Source of the DNA: CAZJNX01 sp964547415
GTDB lineage: Bacteria > Pseudomonadota > Alphaproteobacteria > Rhizobiales > Amorphaceae
Reading direction: 5' to 3'
Assembly (NCBI GenBank): GCA_964547415.1
Contig: CAZJNX010000003.1
Coordinates: 1 to 49,729 of the forward strand
DNA: 49,729 bases
Below are positions 18,622-26,542 of this stretch, piece by piece. The translations under genes were made by a program, and so were the position numbers. Each line of letters opens with the position of its first letter. Within the stretch, counting starts at the first letter, position 1. Below the pieces are notes generated by a model, which worked only from the letters and a program-made list of their open reading frames with translations, was not told where the DNA came from and did not search any database.

Positions 18622-18881
18622 CGCGGTTCCCGAAACGCTGGCGCCGGCGGACCGTCGGCGGCGGTGTCCCGCCGCCGCGGCGCACGGGGCCGGGGAAGAC
18701 GCGGGCGGGCGCCGGACCGGCGATGCGGGCCGTGTTCTTCTCGCGCGCGCCGCGAGGGGGCCGGCGCCTGGTGCGGGACGCGCTCGTTCTCGCTCCCGCC
18801 GCGTGGTAGTCTTTACGCCGGCGCGCGGCGGCCGCGATGGAACGGCGCGGGGCGACCCATGACAGGGCGGGGAGGGTGGCG

Positions 18882-20171
18882 GTGGACGTGGCAGCGGACG
18901 TGTCGCGGGTCCTGGAGCCCGTTTCGCCCGAAGCGCCCTGCGGCCCGGACCTCGAGATCGCGGGCGATCCGGACTTCCTGAACCTCGTCGCCTCCGCCGA
19001 GATCCGCCTGCCGGAAAGCTACTTCCGCTTCGACCCCGCCACCTTCGACTTCGACGCCGACTTCCGCGCCATCGACGGCCTCGCCGAACGCACGCGGGAC
19101 CTGCGCCTCCTCGTGCTCGAGGCCAAGCTCGCCATCCTCTCCCGGGACCTTGCCCGCTTCGCCCGGGCCCTCGCGGCCGTCGCCGCGCTCCTGTCGGACC
19201 GGTGGGAGGACGTCCACCCCGCCGTCGAGGACGGGGACGGGGCGATGCGCCTTGCCGCCCTCGCGGGCCTCGACGACCGGCCCCACGTCATCCTACCGCT
19301 GGCCCACGCCCCGCTCGCCCGCTCCGCCCGCCACGGCGCGCTCACCTTCCGCCTTCACCAGCTTGCGTCGGCCGAGGTGCCTCCGCGCGAGGGGGAGGAC
19401 CCGGTCGACCCGGCGACCCTCGCCCGCATCCTGGAGGAGATCGGACCGGACGGTCTCGCCGCTCCGAGGGCCGCGGTGGTGGCCGCTCTCGCCGCCGCCG
19501 AGGCGTTGAACCGCACCGTCGCCGAGCGCCTCGGGGCGGAGGCGGGAACGCCGGCCGGGGAGCTCGCCGCCCTCCTGAAGCGCATGGCGGCCTTTTTGGG
19601 CGAGGGCACGCCGGCGGCGGCGCACGACGTGCCGGCGGACGACGTGGCGGCGGCGGCCCCGCCGACGGGTGCGGCCGGGGGAGGCGCGCCGGTCCCGTCC
19701 ATCGCCGGCGTGCCGCCGATCGCGACGGGGGCGGACGCGGACGCCGCGCTGGCGGCCGTCGAGGCCTACTTCGCCGCGCGCGAGCCCTCGAGCCCCGCCC
19801 TCGTCCTCGTCGCCCGCGCCCGCTCCCTCGTCGGGCGCTCCTTCCCGGAGATCGTCGCCATCCTCGCCCCCGACCGCCTCGGCGACATGGCCGTCCGGCT
19901 CGGCCGGCCGGGCCTCGTCCTGCCGATCGATCATCCGGTGGAGACGGCGCGAGCGGAAACCTTCGAGGACGGGGGGCGGACCGACGGAACTGTGTTCCAC
20001 GTCACTCAGCGGGACGAGGCGCGGGCCATATTGCAGGGTGTCAAGGTTTTCTACGAGCGGGAAGAGCCGTCGAGCCCGGTGCCCATGATCCTGGACGAGG
20101 CGATCCGCTCCCTGTCGAAGGACTTCCTGTCCCTCGTCAGGTCCTTCCTCCCACCGGAGGAAGACGACTAG
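18882..20171 (+). CDS. tssA: TssA, T6SS baseplate/tail cap protein (ImpA family)
   Basis: The product has about 429 residues. The N-terminal ImpA_N signature is clear (SPEAPCGPDLEIAGDPDFL), and the C-terminal half carries the segment IVAILAPDRLGDMAVRLG. The GTG at 18882 is chosen because GGGGAGG lies six nt upstream. An in-frame ATG at 18837 would add 15 residues but has no ribosome site, and GTG 18876 is too close to the site. TssA caps and primes the sheath-tube assembly and contacts baseplate and membrane complex. It is the first tss gene of the rightward operon; about 320 nt of leader separate it from the OmpA-domain gene, room for a separate promoter. Confidence 0.9.
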   Translation: MDVAADVSRVLEPVSPEAPCGPDLEIAGDPDFLNLVASAEIRLPESYFRFDPATFDFDADFRAIDGLAERTRDLRLLVLEAKLAILSRDLARFARALAAVAALLSDRWEDVHPAVEDGDGAMRLAALAGLDDRPHVILPLAHAPLARSARHGALTFRLHQLASAEVPPREGEDPVDPATLARILEEIGPDGLAAPRAAVVAALAAAEALNRTVAERLGAEAGTPAGELAALLKRMAAFLGEGTPAAAHDVPADDVAAAAPPTGAAGGGAPVPSIAGVPPIATGADADAALAAVEAYFAAREPSSPALVLVARARSLVGRSFPEIVAILAPDRLGDMAVRLGRPGLVLPIDHPVETARAETFEDGGRTDGTVFHVTQRDEARAILQGVKVFYEREEPSSPVPMILDEAIRSLSKDFLSLVRSFLPPEEDD

Positions 20172-20243
20172 CGCGAAGGCACGGCATCCACCGCGCCTTC
20201 CCCCGGCCGCCGACGGGGCGGCGAGAGAGAGAGGGTGCGAACG

Positions 20244-20786
20244 ATGGTTTCGAAAGGCGCGCAGAGCTTCATCAAGCGCAACCGGCCGCCCCGGGTGCAG
20301 ATCGCCTACCAGGATCCGTACGACTCGGAGCGGATGGTCGAATTGCCCTTCGTCATGGGCGTCATGGCGGACCTGGCCGGCAACGCGCCGGGCGCCGACA
20401 AGCCGACCATGGACAAGCGCAAGTTCCTCGACATCGACATGGACAACTTCGATGCGCGGATGGCCGCGATCCAGCCCGGGGTGCGCACCCGCGTCCCGGA
20501 CCGGCTGAGCGGGGAGGAGGGCGCGACCCTGTCGGTCGAGCTCACCTTCGAGAAGATGGACGACTTCTCCCCCGCCGCGGTCGCCCGGAAGGTGCCCGCG
20601 CTCGCAAGGCTCCTCGAGGCGCGCGAGCAGCTCGCCAACCTCCTCGTCTTCATGGACGGGCGGGCCGCCGCCGAGGAGCGGCTGCGCGAGCTTCTGTCGA
20701 ACCCCGAGCTGATGCGGGCGCTCGCCGCGCGCCGCACCGACGAGGCGGCCGAGGACCGGCCCGCCGAAGACGCCGAGGAGGCCTGA
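20244..20786 (+). CDS. tssB: TssB, small sheath subunit
   Basis: The protein has 180 residues. The conserved opening QSFIKRNRPPRVQIAY and the LANLLVFMDGR region identify the TssB/VipA family. ATG 20244 is preferred; an in-frame GTG at 20235 sits within the purine-rich ribosome site GAGAGAGAGG. TssB and TssC form the contractile sheath around the Hcp tube. The stop is 3 nt before the tssC ATG, which fits strict co-translation of the two subunits. Confidence 0.96.
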   Translation: MVSKGAQSFIKRNRPPRVQIAYQDPYDSERMVELPFVMGVMADLAGNAPGADKPTMDKRKFLDIDMDNFDARMAAIQPGVRTRVPDRLSGEEGATLSVELTFEKMDDFSPAAVARKVPALARLLEAREQLANLLVFMDGRAAAEERLRELLSNPELMRALAARRTDEAAEDRPAEDAEEA

Positions 20787-20789
20787 GCC

Positions 20790-22283
20790 ATGGTCGCGAC
20801 CGAGACGCAGGGCGCGCTGCCCGCAGCCGCCGCCGAGACGACCGCCGACGACTTCGCCGCGGTCCTGAAGCAGAGCTTCCGCCCGCGCAACGAGCGGGCC
20901 GAGATGGAGGTGGAGAACGCCGTCAAGACCCTCGTCGCCCAGGCGCTGGAGGACCAGAGCCTCGTCAAGGAGCAGGTCCTCGACACCATCGAGGAGATGA
21001 TCGCCCGGCTCGACGAGAAGCTGTCCGAGCAGCTCAACGAGGTCATCCACGCCGAAGAGTTCCAGACGCTCGAGGGCGCCTGGCGGGGTCTTCACCACCT
21101 CGTCACCAACTCGGAGACGGACGCGACACTGAAGATCCGCTTCGTCAACGCCTCGAAGAACGAGCTCTACCGGCACCTTCGGACCTTTCCGGGCGCGAAG
21201 TGGGACCAGAGCCCGCTGTTCCGCTCGATCTACGAGGAGGAGTACGGCCAGCTCGGCGGCCAGCCCTACGGATGCCTGATCGGCGACTACGCCTTCTCCC
21301 ACGCGCCGACGGACGTGCAGCTCCTGCGCGACCTCGGCAAGATCGCCGCTGCCGCCCACGCCCCGTTCATCGCGGCGGCGGGACCGGAGCTCATGGGCAT
21401 GGACTCCTGGCAGGAGCTGCCCGAGCGGCGTGACCTGTCGAAGGTCTTCGACACGCCGGACTACGCGGCCTGGAAGTCGCTGCGCGACTCCGAGGATGCC
21501 CGTTACATCGGGCTCACCATGCCGCGGGTGCTCGCCCGGCTGCCCTACGGCGCGAAGTCGGAACCGGTGGAGGCGTTCGGCTTCGAGGAGGAGACCGACG
21601 GGCACGACGGCACGAAATACTGCTGGATGAACGCGGCCTACGCCATGGGCGTCAACATCAACCGCGCCTTCAAGGAGTGGGGCTGGACCGTGCGCATCCG
21701 CGGCGTGACGTCGGGCGGCGAGGTGGAGAACCTGCCGACCCACACGTTCCCGACCGACGACGGCGGCGTCGACCTCAAGTGCCCGACCGAGATCGCGATC
21801 TCGGACCGGCGCGAGAACGAACTGTCCAAGTCGGGCCTTCTTCCGCTCATCCACCGGAAGAACACCGACAGGGCGGCCTTCATCGGCGGCCAGTCGCTCT
21901 ACCAGCCGAAGAAGTACCAGGACGAGGAGGCGACCGCTTCCGACAACCTGTCCTCGCGGCTGCCCTACATGTTCGCGGTGTCGCGCTTCGCCCACTATCT
22001 GAAGTGCATGATCCGCGACAAGATCGGTGAGACCAAGGAGCACGTTCAGCTCCAGAAGGAGCTTCAGGGCTGGATCGACCTTTACGTCGACGGTGCGCCG
22101 GACGAATCCACCGAGGCGGTCAAGGCGGAGAAGCCGCTGCGCGACGCCCGGGTGGAGATCATCCCGGACGAGGAGAACCCGGGCTGGTACCGGGGACGCT
22201 TCTTCCTCCGGCCGCACTACCAGCTCGAAGGCATGGACCTCGGCCTCAGCCTGGTGTCCCGCGTGCCCGGCGGCCAGTCCTGA
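20790..22283 (+). CDS. tssC: TssC, large sheath subunit
   Basis: The protein has 497 residues, typical for TssC/VipB. Landmarks are ETLEGAWRGLHHLVTNSETD near residue 95, YGCLIGDYAFSH, and the C-terminal WYRGRFFLRPHYQLEGMD. The N-terminal helix (FAAVLKQSF to about residue 55) is the part ClpV grips in other systems. The ribosome site GAGGAGG overlaps the end of tssB. No internal break or unusual feature was seen. Confidence 0.97.
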   Translation: MVATETQGALPAAAAETTADDFAAVLKQSFRPRNERAEMEVENAVKTLVAQALEDQSLVKEQVLDTIEEMIARLDEKLSEQLNEVIHAEEFQTLEGAWRGLHHLVTNSETDATLKIRFVNASKNELYRHLRTFPGAKWDQSPLFRSIYEEEYGQLGGQPYGCLIGDYAFSHAPTDVQLLRDLGKIAAAAHAPFIAAAGPELMGMDSWQELPERRDLSKVFDTPDYAAWKSLRDSEDARYIGLTMPRVLARLPYGAKSEPVEAFGFEEETDGHDGTKYCWMNAAYAMGVNINRAFKEWGWTVRIRGVTSGGEVENLPTHTFPTDDGGVDLKCPTEIAISDRRENELSKSGLLPLIHRKNTDRAAFIGGQSLYQPKKYQDEEATASDNLSSRLPYMFAVSRFAHYLKCMIRDKIGETKEHVQLQKELQGWIDLYVDGAPDESTEAVKAEKPLRDARVEIIPDEENPGWYRGRFFLRPHYQLEGMDLGLSLVSRVPGGQS

Positions 22284-22364
22284 CGCGACGGCGGCGGGGG
22301 CCGCGCGCTGCCGCTCCCGCCGAAGACTTGAATACGAGAGCAACACGATTTCAGGAGAATTGAA
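22284..22364 (+). promoter_or_regulatory. tssC-hcp intergenic region: hairpin plus likely hcp promoter/leader
   Basis: A stem (CGGCGGG 22292-22298 with CCCGCCG 22316-22322) is followed by a distinctly AT-richer stretch (22323-22364) ending in the near-perfect ribosome site AGGAG, 7 nt before the hcp ATG. The hairpin can end or protect the upstream mRNA, and the AT-rich part can hold a promoter. This fits the known need for far more Hcp than sheath or baseplate mRNA. No exact -35/-10 was assigned. Confidence 0.5.
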
Positions 22365-22850
22365 ATGGCAAGCGATTATCTGCTCGAGCTCGACGGCATC
22401 AAGGGCGAATCCGACGACGCCCAGTACACGGACGCGATCGAGGTCAACGCCTTTTCCTGGGGCGTGTCCCAGGCGGGCTCGTTCGGCCGCGGCGGCGGCG
22501 GCGGATCCTCCAAGGCCGACTTCCAGGACATCACCTTCACGCTGGAGACCGGCAAGTCCGCCCCGCTCCTGATGGTGGCGACGGCGACGGGCAAGCACAT
22601 CCCGAAGGCGACGCTCCACGTCCGCAAGGCCGGCGAGAACCCGCAGGAGTACTACACGCTGAAGTTCACCGACGTGCTCGTCTCCTCCTACCAGTCCGGC
22701 GGTATGGCCGGCGGGGATTCGATCCCGCAGGACACGTTCTCGCTGAACTTCGGCAAGGTCGAGTTCTCCGCGAAGGAGCAGAAGGAGGACGGCACCCTCG
22801 GCCCCGAGGTCAAGGCCGGCTTCGACCTCAAGAAGAACCAGAAGGTCTGA
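22365..22850 (+). CDS. hcp: Hcp, T6SS inner tube protein
   Basis: The protein has 161 residues, the standard Hcp1-type length. It opens with ASDYLLELDGIKGES, contains the conserved VNAFSWGVSQ and the Gly-rich loop GRGGGGGSSKADF, and ends KAGFDLKKNQKV. Hexamers stack into the tube that is fired with VgrG and PAAR at the tip. The ribosome site AGGAGAATTGAA is the best in the window, consistent with high expression. No C-terminal effector extension. Confidence 0.97.
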   Translation: MASDYLLELDGIKGESDDAQYTDAIEVNAFSWGVSQAGSFGRGGGGGSSKADFQDITFTLETGKSAPLLMVATATGKHIPKATLHVRKAGENPQEYYTLKFTDVLVSSYQSGGMAGGDSIPQDTFSLNFGKVEFSAKEQKEDGTLGPEVKAGFDLKKNQKV

Positions 22851-22866
22851 CCCGTCGGTCATGACC
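22844..22866 (+). other. Hairpin over the hcp stop codon
   Basis: GGTC-TGACC (22844-22852) pairs with GGTCA-TGACC (22857-22866) with a CGTC loop and one bulged T. The hcp stop TGA lies in the stem. It could stabilise the 3' end of a short hcp transcript. It also occludes the alternative tssE ATG at 22861, supporting the later start at 22939. Confidence 0.4.
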
Positions 22867-22938
22867 TGGACCTCCCCGGGCGCGCCCTCCGGCAACGGGT
22901 GGCGCGCCCGCCCCCTCCCGGCCCACGGCAGGAACGAC

Positions 22939-23496
22939 ATGATCGACGCCCGACCCGCCCGCTTCAGCCCCACCGTGATGCACGCCTTCCGCGCCGCCTT
23001 CAAGGCGCGCGACAGCCGCAAGCACGTGGACATGCGCGACGAGAGCGGCGAGCGGATCGTGGCGCCCCGCCGCCTGCCCCATCGCTACGGCGCCCGGGAG
23101 ACCATCCTGAAGGAGGAGCTCGCCCGCGACCTGTCGGCCCTCCTCAACACCGTGTCCCTGTCCTCTTCGCTCGACCTTTCGGACCGGCCGGACGTCGCCG
23201 CCTCGGTCCTCGCCTTCGGCATCGACGACCCGGCCGTCGCCGGCACGGAGGAGGGGACGCGGCGACGCATCGCAGGCGAGATCGCCCGGCGCATCGCCAC
23301 CTTCGAGCCGCGCATCCTCGCCGACACGCTGAAGGTCGTCCCCCGGCCCCGTTCGGACGCCGAGAGCGTGACGGCCATGTCCTTCACCGTGGAGGGGGAG
23401 GTGCGGGCCGTTCCCGTCAACATCGGCGTCGAGTTCGTCGCCGACCTCGACCCGCTCTCCCGCGCCTTCTCCGTCAAGCGGCTGGCGCTGCGATGA
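22939..23496 (+). CDS. tssE: TssE, gp25-like baseplate protein
   Basis: The protein has 185 residues of the GPW/gp25 family. Landmarks are LSALLNTVSL near residue 70, SVLAFGIDD, and the IARRIATFEPRI segment that marks the gp25 wedge-contact region. The ATG at 22939 has GGCAGGAACGAC in front; an upstream in-frame ATG (22861) would add 26 residues of low-complexity sequence and lies in a hairpin. The end overlaps the tssF start by four bases (ATGA). Confidence 0.93.
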   Translation: MIDARPARFSPTVMHAFRAAFKARDSRKHVDMRDESGERIVAPRRLPHRYGARETILKEELARDLSALLNTVSLSSSLDLSDRPDVAASVLAFGIDDPAVAGTEEGTRRRIAGEIARRIATFEPRILADTLKVVPRPRSDAESVTAMSFTVEGEVRAVPVNIGVEFVADLDPLSRAFSVKRLALR

Positions 23497-25448
23497 ACCG
23501 GGAATTCCTCGATTTCTACAACGCCGAGCTCGCCCTCCTGAAGGAGGAGGCGACCGCCTTCGCCGAGGAGTACCCGGGCGTCGCCGAGCGGCTCGGCGGG
23601 ATCTCCCGGAACCGGACGGATCCGGCGATCGGCGGCCTCCTGGAAGGCGCGGCCTTCCTCGCCGCCCGCGTCCAGCTGAAGCTCGCCCACGAGTTTCCCG
23701 AGTTCACGGGCGCCCTCGCCGACCTCCTCCTGCCCTCGTTCCTCGCCCCGACGCCGTCGGTCCTGATGGCCGCCGTCCGCCCCCGCTTCGAGGACCCGGG
23801 GCTCCTGAAGGGCATCGCGATCCCGGCCGGAACGGCGCTCGACGCCACCTACCGCGAGCGCGAGCGGCGGATCGCCTGCCGCTACCGCCTCGTGGAGCCG
23901 ATCACGCTCCTGCCGCTCACGGTCGCGGACGCGCGCTACGAGGTGGGGCCAGGCCCGCTCGCCGCCCGCGGCGTGCCCGTGGCCGAGGGGACGGCGGCGA
24001 GCCTGACCCTGACGCTCGCCCTCGACCACCCGGAGGTGGAGGCGAGGGAGGACGGCCGGCCCGGCAAGGGTCCGGGGCTGTCGGCGGTGGAGGCGGACGC
24101 CTTCCCCCTCTACCTTTCGGGGCCGTTCGCCGACATGGCGGCGCTCGTGGAGCAGCTGTTCGCGCGTCTCCTCGCGATCCACGTGCGCACGGTCGACGCC
24201 TTCGGCGACCCGGTGGTCTTCTGCGTGCCGCGCGACCAGCTCGAGCAGCTGGGCTTCGACGACGGGGCCGGCCTCCTCGGCGAGGACCCGCGGCTCTTCT
24301 CCGGCTTCCAGCTCCTGCGCGACTACTTCGTCTTCCCCGAGCGCTTCCTCGGCTTCCGCCTCACGGGCCTTCGCCGGATCCTCGGGCGGATCGCGGCGGC
24401 GCGGGCGGAGATCGCGTTCTCCTTCTGCGAGGCCGTGCCGCGGCTCGCCGCCGCCGTCGGCCCCCGCGCGTTCCGGCCCTGCGCGGCGCCGGTGGTCAAC
24501 CTCTTCGAGAAGCGGCTCGACCGGATCGCGCTGTCTGCGGGCGCCCACGAGTTCCAGGTGATGGCTGACCGGTCGAACCCGCTCGCCTTCGAGCCGCACC
24601 GGATCGTGTCGGTGCGCGCCCACTTCCCCGGCGGAGGGGCGAGTGCGCCCGTCCGCCCGCTCTACGCGCCGCTGCCCGAGGGGACCGACCCCGCCCGCAG
24701 CCTCCACTATGCCGTCCGGCGGGTCCCCCGCCGGCGGAGCGCGCAGGAGCGGCGGGCGGGCGCTGTCTCCGACTACGTGGGCACGGACCTGTTCCTGTCC
24801 TTCCACGAGCCCGCCCGCCTCGGCGGGGACGCGGTGCCCGCGGCCGAGCTTTCCGTCACGGCGCTGTGCTCCAACCGGCACCTCACCGAGCACTTGCCGG
24901 TGGGGGAGGGGGGCGCGGACTTCCGCCTCGTCGACGACCTGTCGCTCGAGGTGGAGTGCTTCGCCGGGCCGACGCCGCCGCGCGAGCCCGTCGTCGGTCA
25001 CCGGGCGCGGGGGGCGGACGGGGGCGCGGCCGGCACCGTCGCCTGGCGCCTCGTGCGCGCCCTCAGCGTCAACCACCTCGGTTTTTCCGGCCGCTCGCCG
25101 GAGGAGAACGCGGAAGGGCTGCGCGACGTCCTGTCCCTGTTCGCGGACCTGTCGGGCCTTGCCACCCGCCGGGCGATCGCGGGCGTCAAGCGCCTCGAGG
25201 CGCGGCCGGTGGTGCGGCGCATCCGCGGGCGCACGGGCGCGGCCGCGGGGCGGGGCCTGGAAGTCACCGTCACCTTCGACGAGAAGGCCTTCGAGGGCAC
25301 CGGCGTGTTCCTCCTCGGCGCGGTGATCGACCGTTTCCTCGCCGAGGCCGTCGCCATCAATTCGTTCGTCCAGACGGTGATCGTTGCCGAGGGGCGGGGC
25401 GTCCTCGCCCGCTTCCCGCCCCGCACCGGCGCGAGGCAGCTCCTGTGA
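23493..25448 (+). CDS. tssF: TssF, T6SS baseplate wedge protein
   Basis: The protein has 651 residues. The N-terminus NREFLDFYNAELALLKEEA followed by EYPGVAERLG is the TssF/ImpG signature, and LLPSFLAPTPSVLMA comes near residue 85. Two TssF with one TssG and TssE form the wedge on which TssK docks. Start and stop overlap both neighbours, showing tight translational coupling. Length and landmarks are normal for the family. Confidence 0.96.
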   Translation: MNREFLDFYNAELALLKEEATAFAEEYPGVAERLGGISRNRTDPAIGGLLEGAAFLAARVQLKLAHEFPEFTGALADLLLPSFLAPTPSVLMAAVRPRFEDPGLLKGIAIPAGTALDATYRERERRIACRYRLVEPITLLPLTVADARYEVGPGPLAARGVPVAEGTAASLTLTLALDHPEVEAREDGRPGKGPGLSAVEADAFPLYLSGPFADMAALVEQLFARLLAIHVRTVDAFGDPVVFCVPRDQLEQLGFDDGAGLLGEDPRLFSGFQLLRDYFVFPERFLGFRLTGLRRILGRIAAARAEIAFSFCEAVPRLAAAVGPRAFRPCAAPVVNLFEKRLDRIALSAGAHEFQVMADRSNPLAFEPHRIVSVRAHFPGGGASAPVRPLYAPLPEGTDPARSLHYAVRRVPRRRSAQERRAGAVSDYVGTDLFLSFHEPARLGGDAVPAAELSVTALCSNRHLTEHLPVGEGGADFRLVDDLSLEVECFAGPTPPREPVVGHRARGADGGAAGTVAWRLVRALSVNHLGFSGRSPEENAEGLRDVLSLFADLSGLATRRAIAGVKRLEARPVVRRIRGRTGAAAGRGLEVTVTFDEKAFEGTGVFLLGAVIDRFLAEAVAINSFVQTVIVAEGRGVLARFPPRTGARQLL

Positions 25449-26491
25449 GCGCGCCCGCGCCGCCGGCCCGCCGCCGCCCGCGCCCGCGGGAAGTGGACGC
25501 GCTCGCCCGTATCGACCCGGCCGCCCTCGCCGCCGAGCCCTTCCGGCACGACATGCTCGCCCTCCTGCGCCTCCTCGAGCGCAGCGCCCCCGACAAGCCC
25601 CGGATCGGCGAGGGGACGAGCCTCTCGCAGGAGGTCGTCCGCCTCGTGCAGGACCCGTACCTCGCCTTCCCGGCGAGCAACGTCGCCCGCTTCGCGCCGG
25701 GCGATACCAGGGGAGACGAGGTGTCGGTCCGTTTCCTCGGTCTCCTCGGGCCGCAGGGGGCGATGCCTCTCGCCGTGACGGAGGAGGCGTTCGGCTGGTT
25801 CCACCACGGGGACGAGGCCTTCGCCCGCTTCCTCGACGTCTTCAACAACCGCTTCCTGCAGCTCTATTTCCGCGCCTTCGCGAACGCCCGGCCGATCGCC
25901 CACCGTGACCGGCCGGAGGCCGACCGCTTCGCGGGCTGGCTCGCTAGCGTGCCGGGTTTTCGCCTCGACCAGGCGCCGCCGGCGGAAGCCCTCACCCGCC
26001 TCGCCTTCGCCGGCCTCCTCGCCCCGCGGGTGAAGAGCGCGGCGCGCCTGCGCGCGCTCCTCGCGGGCGTCCTCGCCGTGCCGGTGGAGATCGAGCCCTT
26101 CGTCGGCGAGTGGCTGACCCTCGAGGCGGACGAGCGCAACGCCCTCGGCCGCGCCGCCGCGACGCTCGGGAGCGACGCCATGCTGGGCGGGCGCGTCTAC
26201 AGCGTCGACACGCGCATCCGCATCCGCGTGAGGACGCCGACGCTCGCCGTCTACGAGGATTTCCTGCCGGGCGGGGCGGCCCACCGGCGGCTCGCCGGCC
26301 TCGTCCACTTCTACGTGGGGCTCGACCTCACCGCGGAGGTGGAGCTCTCCCTTCCCGCGGGCGCCGCGCCCCGCATCCGCCTCGGGTCGGCCGGCCGCCT
26401 CGGCTACGCCGGCTGGGTGGCGCCCGCCGCCGCCCCCGCGCCCGGCGCCGTCCTGTCCGACGCCCGCTTCGTCCTCGAGCCGCCGCGATGA
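25445..26491 (+). CDS. tssG: TssG, T6SS baseplate wedge protein
   Basis: The protein has 348 residues with a GTG start overlapping the tssF stop (GTGA). It carries the family landmarks FRHDMLALLRLLER, VRLVQDPYLAFPAS near residue 65 and RFLGLLGPQGAMPL, and ends in the usual C-terminal domain (HFYVGLDLTAEVEL). TssG completes the TssEF2G wedge. The first 20 residues are Arg/Pro/Ala-rich and may be partly untranslated if an internal start is used. Confidence 0.95.
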   Translation: MSAPAPPARRRPRPREVDALARIDPAALAAEPFRHDMLALLRLLERSAPDKPRIGEGTSLSQEVVRLVQDPYLAFPASNVARFAPGDTRGDEVSVRFLGLLGPQGAMPLAVTEEAFGWFHHGDEAFARFLDVFNNRFLQLYFRAFANARPIAHRDRPEADRFAGWLASVPGFRLDQAPPAEALTRLAFAGLLAPRVKSAARLRALLAGVLAVPVEIEPFVGEWLTLEADERNALGRAAATLGSDAMLGGRVYSVDTRIRIRVRTPTLAVYEDFLPGGAAHRRLAGLVHFYVGLDLTAEVELSLPAGAAPRIRLGSAGRLGYAGWVAPAAAPAPGAVLSDARFVLEPPR

Positions 26492-26542
26492 CGGCCCCCG
26501 TCCACCCCGGCGAGTGCGCCGCAAGAGGGAAACGCCCGCGCC

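Noticed and set aside
19293..23033. Long minus-strand frame under tssA-hcp, and a + strand frame at 27571-31326
   Set aside because: Shadow frames of the strongly supported tss, clpV and M23 genes; no start site or family match.
22861..23496. tssE start at the ATG directly after hcp
   Set aside because: The extra 26 residues are low-complexity, the ATG lies in a hairpin, and the ATG at 22939 has a proper ribosome site.
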